DNA from: Tubulanus polymorphus
Lineage: Eukaryota; Nemertea; Palaeonemertea; Tubulaniformes; Tubulanidae
Reading direction: 5' to 3'
DNA length: 64,000 nucleotides
NCBI RefSeq assembly: GCF_964204645.1
Contig: NC_134035.1
Coordinates: 3,906,501-3,970,500, forward strand
Positions within the stretch are counted from its first letter, which is position 1. Each line of letters begins with the position of its first letter. A program made the translations under genes and the position numbers. Positions 12,407 to 26,100 of the stretch are shown here, in pieces. The notes beneath the pieces were generated by a model. The model did not search any database. It was not told where the DNA came from and saw only the letters and a list, made by a program, of their open reading frames with translations.

Positions 12407-13473
12407 TCAAGAGACGCACGTTGACGCTATATACGCCGGTGAATAAGGTCTAGTTACGGCCAGGTGCAAGCCGGTAAGTGAATTAAGAAGTCACTGATGG
12501 ACAATTACGCCGCCACATGATCGTGGCGATCTCGACGAACTTCCGTTTCCGTAAATAGTCAACTCTACAGCGCTGCTGGTCGCGGAGCTAATAACCCTGA
12601 ACGCGCTTTAGTTCGGTGACGTTACGTATTTCGCGGCCATCTTGAACTATACGGCGACCGCGTTCAATCGCGTGGCTCGCTATTTTCGGACGACAGTTCA
12701 CTCCCATCTCCCTGTTCGGACTGACATTCAGTTTGACCGATATCAAACATGTTTGATATTGGGCGACGGAAAATAATTATCGCTCGTCGCCGAGAAATTG
12801 CTCATCGATCGCCGCCGGAGTAAACGGCAAGCAACTGATCAATTAGCCAATGAGAGAGCGAATGATTATCACGTGATATTTCCAAATTTATCGTTCACGA
12901 GTAGCCAGTCGACTAATTCGGATAACCGAAGTTCGCCGTAGATGAGCAGCTCATATTCGATGTATACGATTTGAATGAGACGAACGCTTCTATTTGTATG
13001 ATGTATTATATGTATATACACGTAGTTATAGGCATTGACATATCGAAGATATACATCCATTCGAATAGGTTCATAACGGAATAGGTAAACAATAGATCGA
13101 TTGATGACATAAATGAATTAATAAATAAATAAATTGTTGCGCATTGAACGAATTCGTTGATGGTTATTATATATAGCTATAGTCCCGTTGACGGTTTGGG
13201 GTTCGGCCGCTGCCTTCGTTTCAGATGGAACCATCACACTTGAAGAACTTTTCTCGTTGTCTCGTTTTAGATCAGGCTCTGTCGAAACTGAAAAATAGAT
13301 CGAAAAGCCGCGTGATTTTTCAAGATTGTCTCGGTGTTAATATTTTCAAGGTACCGTAAACCTACGTTTGGCATCGCTTGTTAAAAAAATGCAGCGCTGT
13401 TTTGGTTTAGCGTTCGATATTTTACGTGTATCCCAACCTGGACGATTAATAGGCCAATTTCAACAAAACCTCA

Positions 13474-13716
13474 CAGGATGGCCACTTACCTGGAAATCAG
13501 GGAATAGTGAGGGGGGAGCTAAAAATGAGGGTAAAATGAGGGAAATTGCGATGAGATCGCACTACATCACGCGTAAAATCAAACAGTTTCTATATGTCTT
13601 ACGTATTTGACTGTGTTAATTGATTGGGTTCTTGTAACAGATCAAGTCAGGGAAAACAACGTGCATTACGGGGAATTGTCTGAGAAAAAGCAAGTCAAAG
13701 AAAAGTGGCCATCCTG
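13474..13716. mobile_element. MITE of the CAGGRTGGCCAC family, copy c (best ends)
   Basis: It has 14-base terminal inverted repeats CAGGATGGCCACTT and AAGTGGCCATCCTG. The interior matches the intronic copies at 3925-4156 and 4170-4340. There is no coding capacity and no clear target duplication. Confidence 0.8.
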
Positions 13717-14138
13717 TTTCAGATGTAATTTTAAAGAAAGGTAAAAGAAAAAAATCACCAAACACTAACTCTACCTACGCATTGTTTCTATGATCTCGGA
13801 CGTGTCGACCAGAATTGTTGAAAAACAAACCATTAAAAAGTTACATCCACATCACATTGAAATGCCGGTTTTGTGTGTGCGTAAAAGGGTCATCGGTTTC
13901 CTGGTCAGTTTTTCGATCGAGTCCACGCTATAGATTCGAATTCCGTGTATTCAAACTGTGCTTGTAGTCCTATGGAACGGGCGCGATGCGTCGCGGTCGG
14001 ACTTCAGTTAGATCAGCGATTCTGGTTGCGGGGCGCTGACGTCCTGACCGCGTGTGCTGGGTTCACTCGCGGGCCGCGAACCCGCCACCTCTCGGCTGCG
14101 AGTCGAGCCACGTATATCTAGATTATGACAATACCCTG

Positions 14139-17100
14139 TCATACGTAACTGATCGAACCCGCCGAGTCGTCGGGCGGCAGTTCGTCTATTCTATTCGCTT
14201 CCAGGTCGCTAACGTTGCGTCTCGTTCGCGCCGCCCTAATCTGTATTTCTCGATTGGTGGCTCGGCGATCGGCGTTGCGCTGATCGTTTTTCGTCACGCG
14301 GACGCCGTCTGCGGCCGACCGGCGATTGCCGCCGCCGCCGTGTTGACACAAGCAGGACGAATACGACGGACGAAAGTCGACGACGACCAGGTAGCATACG
14401 GGATACCCGCAGCCGAGCGTCACGAACAAGGTCACGTTCGACAAGACGACGATGCTCGACGATATCGGCAGCCCGCCGCCCGCGCAAATATTGATAATCC
14501 AGTAATTCAGATAGACTACGTAGATGACGCTGCAGGCTACCAGCGCGGAAATAGCCATGCGGTACTCGAAAGAGCTGGCGCTGAGTTGTAGCGTTACGGA
14601 TTCCAGGTGCCGATAGGCGTTGACGATGCAGTATATTAACACGGCGAACGGCGAGAAAACTGTCGTAATTAAAACTAATCCGAGGAACGAACCGATGTGT
14701 TGGTTGACGTGAGAGAAATCCAAGCTACAGTGCATAGCGCCTGAAAATATGATCGAATCTGAATTATATTTAGTGCAACGACTTCTATACTGGCGTATTA
14801 TCAACCGTTCGCTAGATATACAGGGGCTGGTATACGAACGGGTTCGCGCTAGCCCATCGCAACTTTAACGTGCCCTCTCGAAAAGCAACGGCAATTTCTT
14901 TCGAGGCAAATTTTCATTTAGAATTCACGTGTCCCTCTCGAGCCTCACTCCCTCTTTCGGTCGTATCAAAATGCACCAGAAGACTCCGCTTTGACTTCGC
15001 GGGTACTTGCCCTTTTTAACAGCCCTTTTCATTTTGTTCGTGCTCTTGGCAAATTCTGCCCCTCGACTCACCAGAACTGGACAATATATCATTATACCTT
15101 CCCATCCCAGAATTGGAGTTGCAACAACTTCCCCTCATTCAAGTGTCACAGTTTCGTATTCTTCGACTCTGGATTTGAAGAAATTACATGCCTTTTGGGA
15201 TATGACAAGTTCAGGTCCTATTACAAAAATGGTCAACAAAGGATAGCTGAGGGTGTACGGTTTGACTAGCCCCTCGGTGCGGAGTGACCTAATATTGCCT
15301 TTTCAGACGTCAAAGTGCCCTTTTGTGGAATGTGACAAGTTTGTCCAAATATTGACCCCCTATATACTAACTAACCTTGATACGATAATTCCTTCTCGAA
15401 GTAAACGGCGAATTTCATCACGTCGATCGTCGTTTGGAACCTGACTGCGGCGGTCACGTTCGAACCCCGCGCGCCGAGGAAAATACCGAAAGATCGTTGT
15501 AGATTGTTCGACACGGTCGCGTTGTAGTATTCCTCGGCGCTGACGTGGTCCTCAAATCGCAGGGTGACGCACACTTCCGCGCGTTGGACGACGCTGCGAC
15601 GAACGTGAACAGCGCGCACGATTCGAAAATAATCCATCAGCAAAGCTTTTAATTCCATCGTCTCGGTTTGCGTCGGCGGCTCGCACGGCGTCGATTCGTT
15701 TCTCCCGGGGAGGCACTCGGACGTATTTCGTTGCAAAGAAATGCACAAATCTGTCGAGCCTGGAACAAAGAGATATTATCGGGTATTATAGATCTCGTCG
15801 GAGTCTATCGCGCGTAAAACAAAAATGGAAGGAAAAAGTGGCCAAGTAAAAAGACTGATTTCTAAGAAAGCATCTTGTCAGCGGTGGATATCGAATGCTT
15901 GTCAGCATTCTCTTTTTGTCAACAGCGCTTCATTTTATATACCGGTTAATGGTACTTGACAAGACGGCGCGCTGTCAGAGGCCGTCGTAGTCGGGAAATC
16001 CTGTCGGATTAGGTATAGATTGGCAAAACCGAAAAAAAAAGAAAGAGAGATGGAGCGAAGGAGCGAAGGAATAGAATGCATTAGAAAGGGAAAAAATGAA
16101 GGAGAGAGTTTTTGAGACGTATTCGTCCTGTTGGAAATGTACACAATCGAATTGTAGAAATATTAACAAGCTATCGTGGATGATGAAATAAGCAAGGAGT
16201 ATTTAGATTATTATCATTTTGTGGTTCCGTGGCGTTGAGGTGGTAACTTCGGCAGTCACCTGCACAATCCGAAACGCTTACGACGCGGCTAATGATATCT
16301 CTAATTTCAAGAACCTACCTTTGAAATAACCGAATTCGCCCCAGGCGTAGATAGGACTTAGAAAGATCAGCACCAGTAGGACGTAGATTCCGACGACTAT
16401 CAATTTGGTGTTCGCGACGGAAAATGTCAGATTGTACTCGGTCGGTTTAATAAGCTTTGTCATTCTAAACAGAAACAGACAGAGAAATAGAGAGTAAAGG
16501 CACGTGCGTATATATAGCTACATGTAGAAACTTTTCTTTTCAAACACTGTTGGAATCGTAGCGCGAAAAACTTTTTGAAACCGCTTGATCATCGATTATT
16601 TGTATCCGTGGTGCCGTGAAGCCATTAGCGTTTGAGGATATTGTTTCAAAGCTATTGCTACGATGCTATTATATAGAACCACTTATCGACTGCGATTGTG
16701 GTGCGCAAATTAATCTTCAGCTAGCTTCAGTAGCTTCCGTTGTCAGCTATCATGAATTTGATACTATATGAAATAAATTTTACCAAATGAAAGCCCATAC
16801 ACGAAAACCTGAAATTAGTGTAATAGCGGGCTACTTAGGACCTTGGTTTAGGAGCTACATACTTTTTAAAGGATTTCTATCTATGAAATCAAATTAGGTA
16901 TTGGTTGCCTTGGTATCCGTTTCCATGGAAATTGCACCAGTTTCCATGGAACGGATATCGATTCCCCAAAGCTTTCGAATGATACCAAATTTGTCCATAT
17001 GGTATCCCTGTTGAACCGAACTTAATTTCTAGAGGACTTTTTTTGTACTTTGGTGCCCGTCTATATGCGTTGAAAGCGAAAAGGTTATATCTCCGGTGAT

Positions 17101-20100
17101 ATCTCCGGTCAAAGTTCTCTTCAATCATTGGAAAGCATTGGCAGCGTTATAAAGAATGGTATTTTCATCGAATTTCAGTTCGATCGAGCGAATTTGTTTG
17201 CAGCGTTATAACCGACTTGGTAGTAAATCTATAAAGTAATATCTCTACTTTTTTTACTGACCCATAACACCAGGTTTACGCGGCTCCTTTACAAATCTCG
17301 TTATGTTTCGATGTTTCGTTGGAATAATACGATATCAAGAATGATGACACCGCTTTGAGCAGGACGTTTTTTTTAAGCAAATCTTACGAAGCAAACCCGG
17401 AAATATAAGAAATATTAATTTATTTTTCACTTAAAGATTATGAACGATTCAAATGCCGAGTTAACGACGTAAGTGAGGGTGCAGTCACAGAGCCCACTGG
17501 CTGTAGCAACTTTGGACCAAGCCAAGCGGTGCCCGAACCCAAGGGACCAATATTCGTTTCTTTAAAGAAAAGCTTACCTTTCGAGGACCGTGACGGTGGA
17601 AAGCCAGACGGTGCCGGAAATCATGACGTAGAAAATCACCCCGTACAACTGACAGCCTATATACGTCATCACCCATTTACCTAGAAATCGATTTGAGAAA
17701 GAAATTCATTTCCTTAAATTGTTAATTTTCGCAGCGAATTTTGAGCGTATATTTTTTTCATTTTAGAAGAAAATTAAATCGAAGAAATTTGCTGTTATCT
17801 TTTTCAACGTCTTCCGGAATGCGTGCATGAATGAAACGCTGTGGCGAGTGAGGCTTATCGATGTTCGATGCTAATGTTCGTCGTGTGACAGTTTCAACGA
17901 AAAGGTGGTGTTTTTCTTAATAATTTGAACGATGAATGCTCATTCTCGGTAGCAATTGAAAAGCTGTTTCTTTGCTGGTTTTCATCAGCAGCAAATGGCT
18001 GCTGACGTGCGTGGAAGCCACGGCGCGTTATCGGCTGATGCAGTCTGCGCTTAGATCGTCTGACTCGTCTACACGACGTCGCTACAGATCGATGAGAGAT
18101 AATTTGAATAAACGAACACATCAGAGACGCTCGTAATACGATTTCTTTCTCTATTTCGCGCCGGTCATCTCGTCCCCTCGGCCCTCTCGAATACACGCTG
18201 AATTCTCCGTTTAATTTATTCTGTCTCGACATAACATCAGGTAGCCGGCGGGAGACCTGGTTTGTAGACACCTCCTACGCGGAATGAATAGGAATGAATA
18301 ATGGACGAAATTGACCGTGCATGGCGATAAATAATGGTTCGGTATAAGATTTCAGATTTTATGCTGCCGCCGCAGCATTTCGTGAGCTGTTGCGTTTTAT
18401 GAAGCGTGCAGTAGGTTATTGTCAATTAGGCTGCCTCTAATATAGGCAGTTTTTATGCATTTCTCATATACCTTATTATTTTCTTTTTTCCAAAACGATT
18501 GATTTATGTTCTACACGGCGGCGGGGCATTAGGTACTTAGCGATATCAAACCGACTGACCCGATCCCGCGCTCCGGAGTCCGTGGTGACGAAGCCGATAA
18601 GCTGGACTAGACCGACCAGACTTGTAGCTGTCAGTTTTCGGTATACGGGGTATATGATTAACGACCTTGTTTATCGGATCATATTGTAAACTCGAGTTAT
18701 TCATCCCTATACACGGTATACATGTATAAATCAAATATCGGTAGGTTCGTTTACCGATAAACTGCAGGGGAAGATATTAATTGTGACGACAGGTGGTCAA
18801 ACATCATAACACCTAAACGAACGAACCAATATTCGCTCGAAGAAAGACGCGTCAATCAGCTACCGACTTTTTTTTCTTAATCTCGAAATATAGGAAATTG
18901 TCCCTCCATTGATTTGGTGTCCCTTACGAACCCACCAGTGATACCACTACTGGGAACGAAACAGGAGGTTCGCTGTCGATATCGGAAGTAAAAATATGGT
19001 TGGATCGGGCGGCCGAATTTACCGAATTGTTTGTATAAATTGAAAGAGTATACGTAATATTGGAAATTTCGATTTCGGTTCGTGTTTACAATCTTCCACC
19101 CAGCCTGACCCGGCAAGCGACTGATTGGGTTAAGTTTTGTTGGTTGCCTAATTCCATGCATCGAGATTTGGAGGTGAAACTCCTCTATGTTGTTTGTTGA
19201 CTAGATAAGAAGCCACTCGCGTATGTCGTCACGTCTTCTGCAGACGACACCAATTTCACCCCGGCCCGAGTTGATTAAAGCGGCGTACAGCGGATTTACT
19301 TATCGCAGACGAGATCGACTCTGATCGGATTGTTATTGATAATCGATCGATATTCTATGCTGCCGACGTCAAACATAGACGACAAGAACAGATAAGTTCA
19401 CGGGGAGCCGTCTCGTACCCACGTATAGAGTTCACTAAGTGAACTCTAGATTGCAATTCACGTGAAATGAATAGATGCATGCTTATGAGATCAGCATCGT
19501 TAACGCAAGGAGCTGCAGATTTTTAAAGAGCGGTGGCTGATTTTTAGAGGGTTTGATGTAGAAATGACAGTGGCAACCGCTCTACATAAGTGTCACCCAA
19601 TTTGACTTGATATTAGATTTTTAGATCATTATAAATCATCCCATTTACGCGACAGCGCCACAACGCTTTCGAGGACATTAAGATGGGAAAGAATCCTTGT
19701 CCCGGCTATACGGGATGAGACTTTAAGTCCAAAGTGTTCGTAAATCTTGTCTTAAGTTGTTAGATTGGCTTGAGAACAAAGATGGCCTTAGACTGGTCTT
19801 GAGTAAAAGCCGTGACTATGGAGCCTGGCGGTTTGACGATGTTTTTGAGTTCCCGAACGGTCGATGCTTTTTCGATTTGTCGATTTCAAAGCAGCCTCAA
19901 AAATAGAATTGAATCTTTGCATTTGACAAATTATTCGAAAGCAAATCGTCTATCTGAAACATAATTTGAAATCATTCGAAGGCAAATCGATCTGTCGTAT
20001 AGGAAATTCCTCTTGAGAAGAATTACCCTTTTTTCTTGTGTGGAAGAAACGTCGTTTGCCAACGAATACTCTTTTATAGTTAACCAAGGTGAAAGTGTGG

Positions 20101-23100
20101 CTGCGCGAGTTTGATCGAGGGACGCGTTTACTATATTGATTCCCGTTGTCTGTTTAATGAAACGGTCTTGCGGGGAAAATCAAACAGCTTTGCCGGTGAT
20201 GATTTACGCAGCGGAACTATAGAAACCAACTGTGCCGTTCATCAACCACTTGTCCATACTTATTGGATCTCATTTTATTCTCACTTCCAGCAGTCAATGA
20301 ACCTTAGTCAGCGTGGAAAATCTATCGAAATATCACCAATCATCTGTTGTGGGTTTTAAGTTTTGAATGCTTCATTTTCAAATATTAATTTGCAGCATAG
20401 CGTATATAGATACCATATACAAAATACAGTTACTTAGACTTGGTGGGGTCTGTAGAAACTAAGAAATCGTAATAGTTATTTTATTTCAATTGCGACTTCT
20501 CACTGTGGTACAATGTACATCGGCGCTCTCCATCTATAGAATTGGTATTTGACCACCAGCCTATAACTCTTAACCATTTATCAGTCATCTCTCCTTGGAT
20601 AGATGTAACGTCAGAGCAGCTGCAAGCGCTCAGGAGTCGTCTATCGGACCAGGTACCCAATTTACTCCTGGGTGAAGAATGACAATGAGGATAAGTGTCT
20701 TGAGTACACACGGTAATGTACGGGGTTCGAACACACGAACTGGCTTCCCAGAGCCGAACGCTCTAAAGACTCGCCCACACCGCTCGCAAAATGGTTAAGC
20801 AGGTCCACCGAAAAGAAATAAGTGAAGAAAAGAGAGAGAGAGAGAGTCTACACTGAACAAGTCAGTCATTTGATGACAAATGGAACACGTCAGAGCTAAA
20901 TCCTATTAGCGAAATTCGATGCATTTTTTTACATCTTCGTCGGTTGATAGAAAAAGCCTTAATTGCTTCGACGCTCAATTTACGGCCATTCGATATAACA
21001 CGAAACGAAATATACAACGATTCGTAGTGTCAGAAAGTGATTTAGTAGTTCATTGCAGCTGAGCCTGAGTTTGGTATATAAATACGCGAAGTGCCCGATG
21101 GGGAAAGCGGCGACGCCGTGTCACGCAACAATACCCGTTCAAACGCCCAGCACGCTATAGGACTTGCACCTCATCGATCAACAACAACACTGTCCTCTGT
21201 GTATATGTCGAATTTATCCGAAGAAATATTCGCGTCTCGAAAGATAGTGCGGAATGTGGTACCCGCGAAACCAGATGGCGAGACGATCAGTAGGTTGTCA
21301 GTTCGCAAAACTGGATTTTTAGACTCCCTAGTCCATATATCATCATAACACGGCCCCCACCAAATATGCAATACTTTCATTCTTCAACTCGGATATCCGT
21401 CAATTTTCTTGACCAATTGATTCATTTGAGAGAGAAGTTCATTTACATTTAATTGAAATGTAGAAGAAATCGAACGCAGACAACCAACTTATCTACTAGC
21501 GAACCTGGCGGATCCTCGCTTGCCATACGTGGAATCCTCGATTGCCAAAGTAGCACTGCGGGTAACCCATCAAGAAAGGGTTTTGAATTTCAATAATGTT
21601 GTTCACGAGTTGAATCCCACAATTTGAGGAAACCGTGTTACACGAACATATTTCTTATTTTTCTATTCGGACCCCTGCAAGTATGATTTGCTGTGGTTTG
21701 TATTCTGTACTTTGTACACTCATATTTGAAAATTATGCATTCATTCATTCAAATTAAAACGGTAGGCTCCCGGGAAGATGATCATTGAGTTAATTTTCGC
21801 CGATCGGATAATTATGAAATTGATTTAAGTTGTGGTGATTTAATTGAGTTAAGAAGTCGGAATTCGATGGCCGCCGGCTCGGGAAAAACATTGAATTGAA
21901 TAAGAAATCGGATTTTCATTTGATTTTATGATATTTCAATACGCAAAACCATTTTGAAAAAATGATTAAGATCCAATGAATAAAATGAGTGTATTCAAAC
22001 GTCTACTTAATACACTGACGCAAATAGTTATAGCCATCCTCGGGTGAACCCGAAGGTGCGGTTCCTTATCGTCTCATTTCATTTCCTCTGTCGTTGATAC
22101 ACGAATTAACACATCTATTATGACTATCATCCGGTGTGACTACCGTGTAGGATTTACGTAATCGTGGGCGTTAAGACTGCGGCTTACGTCGACCTGCGGC
22201 AACTGAGAGCAACCGCAATAACACAGCTCATGTCGCGTGCGCTTCGATTCCTGAGCAACTGAGAGGGATATGAGATCGAGCGAGTTGCTTCTCCGCTTTT
22301 AATGTCGGTACTCTCCACGAGTGTCTGATGTAGATGTTATAAACTAGTTAATTCCTGCGAGCGTTCTGGTAAGGTAAGAGTGATACGCATGGCGACAAAC
22401 TTTATTACCACTGACCAACTGGACCAGTGATATTGGTATACTTGGTTTGCGCGCGAAAATAGACCCGGGTTCGAACCCCGTTGAGTGCGCGTAATTTCAC
22501 TGTCATTTGTCTTCATCATTTGTCGTTAACATTGGTGGACAACCGAGTTTGGGAGAACCCGATGGTATTACTGATAGTTTTAATTATATCAAGTAAAGAC
22601 GTGGCCTATGGGGTTCAACAAGGGAAGGTCTCCGGGGACTCGTTATCGAGTTTTTCATAACATATTCTAATGATATCAAGTACTAACGAGGCTTGAAATT
22701 CGCTAACAGCCTTATGCAATAACAAGATGCATCAAGCGCGTTACATTCTCAGAAACATCGGAACAATAAATATTCAAATCGCACTCGGTAAAAACGATTT
22801 GATTAATCATTGTCGGTCATTAGAAAACCTCCGAGAGAATTCCGAAACGTTATGTTGCCATTCTTTACGGCGTCTGCGCAAAACGAATCGGCAGCCGAGC
22901 GAGTCCCAATTCGGCCTAATTAATCCCCAGATGATCATCCGATACGTAGTCAACACACCTTCGTTCGTCGTCACAAATCGAGACGCAGTTTGATGACGTT
23001 ATGACCTTAATCAAGTGCCCACACACGCGCGCACAAATTACCATTTGACTTTCAAAATTTCATCTAAATTCGCTCTGTTTGTTGCTCTACAGTTTACTGC

Positions 23101-26100
23101 TATCTGCGTCATCCACAGTATCTCTGATTGCGACGGTTCGTGTCGCCAGACGATGCGAAAAATCTACAACTTTTTTTTTGTTTTTATTCAACTCACGAAT
23201 TCCACTGGGAAGCGATTATTTTTCACCGCAGCAGACACGATTCCCACGCGTTGACGAGTTACAAATTCTCCGAAATAGTCCATGAATAAATATGCAATGA
23301 ATGATTTCACCTATAATCATGGCCAGTTTTTCTGATTGATATTCATTTTCCAATCTCTAGTATTTGATTCTGTCAAGTCTGATCGGCTCTCTTCGAGGCC
23401 GCTTCACAAACTACCCCGGTGGCACTGGAAATGTTATGACACGATGCGAAGGTTCAACAAGCTGGTTTCAGTCGGACGCCTGGACCGAAGAACCTGCGAC
23501 CTCCGCGGCATTTGAATCTCGGTGAGCCCTAACCGCGTGGTGATCGACCTAGTTTTTTTTCTTTTTTTGCTACGGCCCTATGTGTGTACCGTATATACAA
23601 ATTTAATATACAAAGGAATGCTTTATTCTTTTTATCTTGAAATAGGGATTGGCCCTGTTATTTTATTGGTAGATTTCGTCTAATTCTATGATTTGTTGTC
23701 CCTTACAAACCCACCATACCTGCCGGGAGCGAAACAGAGGGTTTCCTATAGTTTAAGAAGTATGTCTTCGGATTTTTTTTGTTACGCGTGTGGTGTCTTG
23801 TTTAGTCGGCTGGGTCGCGGCGACCGTCGGGCTTGCCGAGGTCTCGACCGGGATCTAGAATATTTTCGAAATAATAGTAGTTTTTGTACGGAGCAGTAGC
23901 TGTTATTTCCTTAACTCAGGCTGTATAAGCTATTCGATTAACTTTGTTGGGACAAGAATCATTCTCGCAATGATTAAGAAGGGTATATACTGTTATGACG
24001 GGCGGTAATTCATTTTGCGATAGATGATGAATATAAAGCTGATTCTCAGTGAACGTCATTTCCGAAACCAACTGCGGAAATATTTGTGGGTTCTTTTAAC
24101 GACGTTCAGTATGATCGAGGCATTTTGTACGGCGAGAATTGCTCCACTTTTTTCAGACGGGAATGATAGGTTTGAGTGAAGGTGGACGATGTCCCCCCAA
24201 CAGGGGCGTCTAGCTCAATGCCTACGTATGGACTTTGTTCGTCATGGCTTATACATAGAAGACTATATCGGGCTTTCTCTTTCAGATCATACACGGCGAA
24301 GGGGACCACGGGCTCCATGCGTCCTTTTCCAGTCATTTTCAGGTTGCTCCTATAGTATCATGCCTGATATATGGGTGGTATAGAGAACGTCGTATATACA
24401 GCTCGGAGAAGGCGATGCTGAATTAGTGAACACGGAAATTGACCAACATGGGAAAATAATCGATTTCTATCATTTTCCATGATGTTCTATTTCCGAATGT
24501 GACTATACTATCAAATTCCAGCACTGGATTGTTCTATCTGATTCCAATTAGTAGTCAACACTGTGCCTCTACCCACGCTGTGCATTTTCCAGATGTGACA
24601 ATTCTATTATTCCAATACTGGATTTTTAGGACATTTTCGTGTCGGTCGGTTTCCACGTTGTACTGTCTATGATGGGTATATATATTTCATGTTGTACCTT
24701 GAACTTGAACATTATTTTATCGCCCCGAATACTTACAAATTGTATATTATAGGGAATACATGCAATGAGATATTAACAACAATACAGGACGGTACATTAA
24801 ATATAAACATCGCCCGATGAACACGTTCCCCTCAGCTGGGACTCGAACCCGATGGCACCGCACGACTGCACGTCGACGCGGTATACGGTGCCACAGGGTT
24901 CGAGACTCCGCTAAGGGTGAATAAACATATGTAAAATAGGCCTACTTTTTTAACATATTAAAGTAGGAAACTACGAAATACCAGTAATAACGTGAAAAGA
25001 GGTTAGGTGTACCGATTCATCTCTTGATTATTCAGTATAGCATTACGTCTACAAACATGAAGCCGTTCTATAAAATACCAAACGGCGATATTTTGATACG
25101 ATATTTTCCTAGAATACCGCGTTTTAACTCAAACGACGAATAATTTCCTAGGGTTTCCTTCCGAGAATGGACGGTCACGATTGCGGGACACGGTTGCGAC
25201 GCAACTCGCGTGCCGGTGTCCCCGTTCTCGCGCACACGCAGACAAATACATCGTGCCGCGAGAGACGATATTAATTTGTTGACATCCGTTGCGACCGTCT
25301 CGACGGCGAAATCGTGTACACTGTGTAAAACATGTACAAAACGAAGATGTTATTTGATTAACTATAGTGTTGTTCAGAAACATTAGCGAAGATGGACACA
25401 CGGCTTTGAGCGATATGCCCACGCATATTTTTAATTCGCAAAAGAAACATCTACAAAGTTGGACCGATTTTAGCCGCGATCACACGAATTGGCCCGGGCC
25501 AAATTGGCACGGAATCAGGCCCGAGCCAGGTTTGGCGCGTGCCTTAGAAAGGTCGCCCACACGCAAACTACTAACTCGATGCAGCTTAAACATAGCTTAG
25601 TGAGTCATTCCCGGAACCGGTTGCAATTAAAACGAGATCATTATTTTGACCCGTGCTAAAATTTGGTTCGGACTGCTCCGACATTTTTGGTCGGGCCAAA
25701 TTTGGCCAAACAGGCACGGGCCCATTGGAACCCGTGTGAACATTGTATCGGGCCACTCGGTGATCACGGCTTTTAAATGTGTTTACGTTTTATCAGACTT
25801 TGAAATCGTTTAAAAGAAACATGATGGTAACGGGAAACAGCGGAACGTTTGAATCCGTGTTTCATTGTCTCCCTACGTTGGCTGCGTTAGAGCGTTAAAC
25901 TTCGATGAAAACAGAGAACAAAAAAGACGCAGTGACGAATGTTCGAACTTATTGAATCTAATCTGAGGCGGCAGGTTCTATACACGCGATTGAAGCTCGC
26001 ATCAAAGTCACGATTCATTCCGGTGCCGGTTTTGATTGAGTTGATATCCGTGTAGATGTGTGCGTACTGCATTCATACGACGAACCCATTATATCCATCA

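Larger units (their letters stand above)
10380..14138. other. Intergenic region between the first gene and the GPCR
   Basis: The stretch holds the probable 3' UTR of the first gene, a foldback element at 10851-11009, an (AT)n tract at 11712-11761, a MITE at 12153-12406, and a second MITE at 13474-13716. Two near-identical blocks flank the (AT)n tract: GTCGTGAAAATAGC near 11490 and 11640, and GGGTCAC near 11605 and 11797. No coding exon is convincing. AATAAA at 10858 lies inside the foldback element, so it may not be the real polyadenylation signal. Confidence 0.6.

Noticed and set aside
14052-14591. 179-codon plus-strand frame over the last GPCR exon
   Set aside because: It is an antisense shadow of TM5-TM7; the minus-strand frame has matching splice sites and receptor features.
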